A DNA stretch of 13,136 nt, from contig NZ_MUXV01000022.1 in NCBI RefSeq assembly GCF_002014975.1, positions 176,767-189,902 of the forward strand, read 5' to 3'. Each line of letters begins with the position of its first letter. Within the stretch, counting starts at the first letter, position 1. Both the position numbers and the translations under genes were made by a program. The stretch is from Moraxella bovis. Lineage in GTDB: Bacteria > Pseudomonadota > Gammaproteobacteria > Pseudomonadales > Moraxellaceae. Positions 10,756-13,136 of the stretch are shown piece after piece. Under the pieces are notes generated by a model. The model made no database searches, was not told the DNA's origin, and was given only the letters and a program-made list of their open reading frames with translations.

Positions 10756-12471
10756 TTATTTGCTCTCGGCAGAGGCATCCGCTGACTCTGGTGCTGTGTC
10801 AGTAGTAGGCTCTGCTGTCTCGGCTGTCTTATCAGCAGGGGCTTGTTGTGCTTCTTCTACGGCAGTAGCAGGACTGGTCGGTGCATTGCCAACAGCAGCG
10901 ATTTGCTCGCCGTCTTGGATGAGTGTGAACTCGATACGACGGTTTTGGAAGCGACCTTGCTCGGTGGCGTTGGTTGCTACAGGGTGGTCAAAACTTGCCC
11001 CAAAGATGTCCAAACGCTCATCAGGCACGCCCTTAGAGACTAGGTAGTCATGAACGGCTTTGGCACGTTGCTCGGACAAAGTTTTGTTGTATTCATGTGA
11101 AGCATTGCTGTCGGTGTGACCGGTGATGGTTAGTCTGGCGTCAGGCAACTTAGCAAGTTTGGTGGCTGCCAGGTCAAGGATTTCTTTATTTTCAGCAGGA
11201 ATCTCACTTGAATCATTGGCAAAGTTGATGATTTGTAGGTTCAATGCACGCACTAGGTCATCGGCGGTTGCTGTGTCGGTCAGACCTGAGATGGTATTTT
11301 TGGCGGTGTTAATGCTGTTGCTCACCGCACTAGCAACGTCAAGTTGTGGCTCGGCTTCGACCACAAAGTCGGCAGGAACGAGTGCTTTGGTGCCATCGAT
11401 GAGTTTGGTGATGTCATCGGCGTTAGCCGCGTTAAAGCGGATGGTTTTGTCGCTAATGCTGACACTAGAATTTGGCACGCCTTTCATGAGTTTGAAAATA
11501 CCTTCTAGGTGTTCGCCAGCAGGCAAGCTATCTGCCACGTTCGAGCTGACATTGAGCTGACATTTGTCATCGGCGACACCGAACACGCCTGATAGGGCGG
11601 TGCGAATATTAGCAAAAACGCCTTCACTGCCTGCTTCGCCACGGCAAGAGTAGATGCCTTGACCTGTCTCATCGGTGGCAAAGTTAAGCGTGGCAGGGGC
11701 TAGGTCTGCGACGGCACCAGCAGCAGGGGCAGTCTCGGCAGGGGGTGTGACAGGTGTCGCCACAGGGGCTGGCTTCTCTTGGCAACCACGCAATAAGAGC
11801 CATGCTAACCCTGCAAAAATCACCAAGCCGATGATGGGTAGTAGGGCTTTCATAAAGCTGCCTTCTTCTTTTTTAATGGGCTGTACTTGACCATTTACAT
11901 GGGCGGTAGCAGGGTCTGAGACTTTTTCGGTGGTTGGTGTAACTGGTGTCGTAGGTATGCTTGTGGCATCGGCGGTAATGCCTGCCAACGACGTTGCACC
12001 CAAGGCACCAGTACCTGTCAGTAGTCCTGCTGGCAGTAATTTTTCTGCCCAATTAGGCAAAAATCCAGCAAAATCATCTGCTTTTTCTTGCAAGAAAATG
12101 GAAAGAGAGTTTGAACCTGCTAAGGTGTTCAGTTCGTGCACGATGAGTGGTGCGGCAGCGTTAGTTAAGGCTTCTGTGGTGGTATGTGACAATCCATGCT
12201 CAGTAGCAAGCTCGTTATTTAGGGTACTCACTTGAGTGGTGCCTTGCGTGTCTTGGACGACAGTATTTAGAACATGGTTGCCATCTTCGAGCTGTTCAGG
12301 AGTCAGTGCTTGCACTCGGGAGGCGATGTCGGGGTTGGCAAGATTGACGCCAAACAGCCCAAACAATCCTGTCAATGCATTTCTTTTGGCAGTGTCATCG
12401 CCACCATGCTCGCCAATCAAGGATAGGACTTTGGGGGTAACGATGGTTTGTAAATGGTCGATCGGGTTCAT
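10756..12471 (-). CDS. Inner-membrane-anchored OmpA-domain protein with BON-like region and DUF937-like N-terminus
   Basis: A 571-residue protein. Residues 1-140 form an alanine/leucine-rich, probably helical domain resembling DUF937 (HGGDDTAKRNALTGLFGLFG); this assignment is tentative. A threonine/proline linker (about 165-205) leads to one membrane helix (about 208-228, ALLPIIGLVIFAGLAWLLL). KKEEGSFMK before the helix suggests the N-terminus is cytoplasmic. After a proline/alanine linker, residues about 262-400 look like the BON-type region of OmpATb/ArfA proteins, with C276 and C304 able to form a disulfide. Residues 411-518 are an OmpA C-terminal domain with the peptidoglycan-binding residues D454 and R469 (ITGHTDSN, LSEQRAKAV) and a final NRRIEF. 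The tail from 530 is low-complexity, rich in alanine, glutamate and threonine. A role in tethering envelope to cell wall is inferred. The ATG at 12471 has AAGGAG five bases upstream. Confidence 0.85.
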   Translation of the reverse strand: MNPIDHLQTIVTPKVLSLIGEHGGDDTAKRNALTGLFGLFGVNLANPDIASRVQALTPEQLEDGNHVLNTVVQDTQGTTQVSTLNNELATEHGLSHTTTEALTNAAAPLIVHELNTLAGSNSLSIFLQEKADDFAGFLPNWAEKLLPAGLLTGTGALGATSLAGITADATSIPTTPVTPTTEKVSDPATAHVNGQVQPIKKEEGSFMKALLPIIGLVIFAGLAWLLLRGCQEKPAPVATPVTPPAETAPAAGAVADLAPATLNFATDETGQGIYSCRGEAGSEGVFANIRTALSGVFGVADDKCQLNVSSNVADSLPAGEHLEGIFKLMKGVPNSSVSISDKTIRFNAANADDITKLIDGTKALVPADFVVEAEPQLDVASAVSNSINTAKNTISGLTDTATADDLVRALNLQIINFANDSSEIPAENKEILDLAATKLAKLPDARLTITGHTDSNASHEYNKTLSEQRAKAVHDYLVSKGVPDERLDIFGASFDHPVATNATEQGRFQNRRIEFTLIQDGEQIAAVGNAPTSPATAVEEAQQAPADKTAETAEPTTDTAPESADASAESK

Positions 12472-12490
12472 AAAAACTCCTTACTCATGT

Positions 12491-12507
12491 GTCAATTAAA
12501 AATTGAC
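12491..12507. promoter_or_regulatory. Palindrome (operator-like) in the leader of the OmpA-domain gene
   Basis: GTCAATT-AAA-AATTGAC is a perfect inverted repeat with 7-bp arms and a 3-bp centre, 20 bp upstream of the start codon and just before the ribosome site. Its size and symmetry suit a dimeric repressor site. It could instead fold as a small hairpin in the mRNA. The cognate regulator is unknown. Confidence 0.4.
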
Positions 12508-12531
12508 GGATTAAATTAAAAAAGACTGATA

Positions 12532-12545
12532 TTGATTTTAATCAA
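12532..12545. promoter_or_regulatory. FNR/Anr-type box upstream of the OmpA-domain gene
   Basis: TTGATTTTAATCAA matches the FNR/Anr consensus TTGAT-N4-ATCAA at all ten defined positions and is a perfect palindrome. It lies about 67 bp upstream of the start codon. A possible minus-strand -10 (TTTAAT, 12510-12515) would put the box centre near -35, not exactly the usual -41.5. The AT-rich setting raises the chance of coincidence. Confidence 0.45.
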
Positions 12546-12783
12546 AATAATTAACATAAAAAATATTCTACGTTAAAATCATCATAAATGCGATAGTGGC
12601 TTTACAAATCATTTAAAAAAGAACAATAATGCAACAATTTTATAAGAAAACCATATCATGAGCCGTGTCAAAATTTTAAAAACAGCCTTGCTAAATGCTT
12701 AGGGCATGTTGAACATTGATAACATTTTATAAAAACAAGATGAAATTTAACGTTTTAAATCAATTTTTGCATGAAAAATGGCT

Positions 12784-12850
12784 ATCCGACCACTTAATTT
12801 AAAAAATTAGGTTAAAATTCTTAAAAATTTACCTAGTTAAGTGGTCGGAT
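12784..12850. repeat. Long inverted repeat inside the MITE-like element
   Basis: ATCCGACCACTTAA (12784-12797) and TTAAGTGGTCGGAT (12837-12850) are perfect 14-bp inverted arms. Inside, TAGGT (12808-12812) and ACCTA (12831-12835) also pair. Outside, ATGAAAAA and TTTTTCAT flank the arms. The whole can form a stem of more than 80 nt with bulges. Confidence 0.75.
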
Positions 12851-12864
12851 TGTTTTTCATAATA

Positions 12865-12906
12865 AAAACTTGCTTGATAGAACAACCATCAGTCTCAAGT
12901 TTTTTT
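12865..12906 (+). terminator. Terminator-like stem in the right half of the MITE-like element
   Basis: AAAACTTG (12865-12872) pairs with CAAGTTTT (12896-12903) around a 23-nt loop, and three more T follow. The long loop and low GC make it weak. It may be a relic of the terminator of the parent element's transposase gene. Confidence 0.25.
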
Positions 12907-13035
12907 CTTGAAAAACGTGCGATTTTTCTCATTTTTCATGGCAAATACCAATATTCAACACGCCCTATTTTAATTTGAGATTGGAGTAAAGAGAGTAAAT
13001 ATAAATCTACCCTCTTAATGGATTAATCTGCCCAA

Positions 13036-13136
13036 TCAACCCTTAACGGCTTTACCTTTTAATTTCATAAAGGCTTGTTCTACACGTTCGCTGTGGTCAC
13101 GGATTTTTTGTTCCACTTGGGCGAACTGTTCTTTTA
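13036..13136 (-). CDS. Unidentified protein, C-terminal 32 residues only
   Basis: A minus-strand frame enters from the right edge and ends in TGA at 13036-13038. The visible end is KEQFAQVEQKIRDHSERVEQ followed by AFMKLKGKAVKG: highly charged, glutamine- and lysine-rich, probably helical or coiled-coil, with a basic tail. Codon use resembles the neighbouring genes. The fragment is too short to assign a family. It could be a chance frame, but the regular charge pattern with no stop over its whole visible length favours a real gene. Confidence 0.55.
   Translation of the reverse strand, partial: KEQFAQVEQKIRDHSERVEQAFMKLKGKAVKG

Larger units (their letters stand above)
12700..12967. mobile_element. 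MITE-like non-autonomous element, 268 bp with terminal inverted repeats
   Basis: The left end TAGGGCATGTTGAACATTGA (12700 onward) matches the reverse complement of the right end (12947-12967) at 18 of 21 positions. Both ends begin with TA, consistent with a duplicated TA target or TA as part of the repeat. No reading frame for a transposase is present. The interior holds a long imperfect hairpin centred near 12817 and a second T-tailed stem near the right end. The right end recurs at 1-32 of this window. The size, the inverted ends and the lack of genes fit a miniature element mobilised in trans by a parent insertion sequence; I cannot name the family. Confidence 0.65.
12472..13035. other. 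Non-coding stretch between the OmpA-domain gene and the right-end gene
   Basis: The 564 bp hold no substantial gene. From left to right there is the OmpA-gene leader with two palindromes (12491-12507, 12532-12545), AT-rich sequence to 12657, a 14-codon reading frame (12658-12702, MSRVKILKTALLNA) ending at the edge of the MITE-like element, that element (12700-12967), and about 70 bp of AT-rich sequence. The last part has an imperfect stem (12989-12997 with 13008-13016) that might terminate the minus-strand gene beyond. Confidence 0.6.

Noticed and set aside
11123..11560. Open frame of 145 codons on the plus strand opposite the OmpA-domain gene
   Set aside because: It mirrors the alanine-rich minus-strand protein, is low in complexity and has no recognisable domain or start signal.
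12784..12850. The long hairpin as a CRISPR repeat or small RNA gene
   Set aside because: There is a single inverted repeat with no direct-repeat periodicity, no cas genes and no flanking promoter; the terminal repeats explain it better as part of a mobile element.

Overview
The window looks like chromosome from a gammaproteobacterium of the family Moraxellaceae, most likely Moraxella or a close relative. This is inferred from the moderate GC content with AT-rich intergenic regions and from how the proteins read: a Mg-type HemB closely resembling the Pseudomonas enzyme, an RluE, a SlyD and a cytosolic M61 peptidase. No 16S or other decisive marker is present. There are no rRNA or tRNA genes, CRISPR arrays or prophage genes.

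Layout. Positions 1-32 carry one end of a repeat whose twin lies at 12936-12967. Next comes a badly decayed macA-macB efflux locus (106-2261) with four single-base frame losses, an in-frame stop and a large deletion that fuses MacA to MacB. Then follow hemB (minus, 2414-3421), a divergent DUF4424 secreted-protein gene whose signal peptide is out of frame with its body (3506-4452), fadH (minus, 4501-6609), a META/HslJ-type lipoprotein (minus, 6733-7197) and slyD (minus, 7423-7908). Divergent from slyD is an M61 metallopeptidase with a PDZ domain (plus, 8181-10031). It converges on rluE (minus, 10056-10670). Upstream of rluE lies a large membrane-anchored OmpA-domain protein (minus, 10756-12471). 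The right end has a 268-bp MITE-like element (12700-12967) and the last 32 codons of an unidentified minus-strand gene.

How the genes relate. This is not one pathway. It is a set of mostly single-gene housekeeping units: heme synthesis, beta-oxidation of unsaturated fatty acids, protein folding, peptide hydrolysis and 23S rRNA modification. Most units are separated by visible hairpin terminators, and several have their own -10 elements. slyD and the M61 gene are a divergent pair, each with a TGnTATAAT extended -10 motif.

I see no clear undescribed multi-gene system. The parts most worth following up are the OmpA-domain fusion protein with an exact FNR/Anr-type box and a second palindrome upstream, the MITE-like element with its twin end at the left edge, and the cluster of -1 frameshifts in macAB and the DUF4424 gene, which could be real decay or assembly error.
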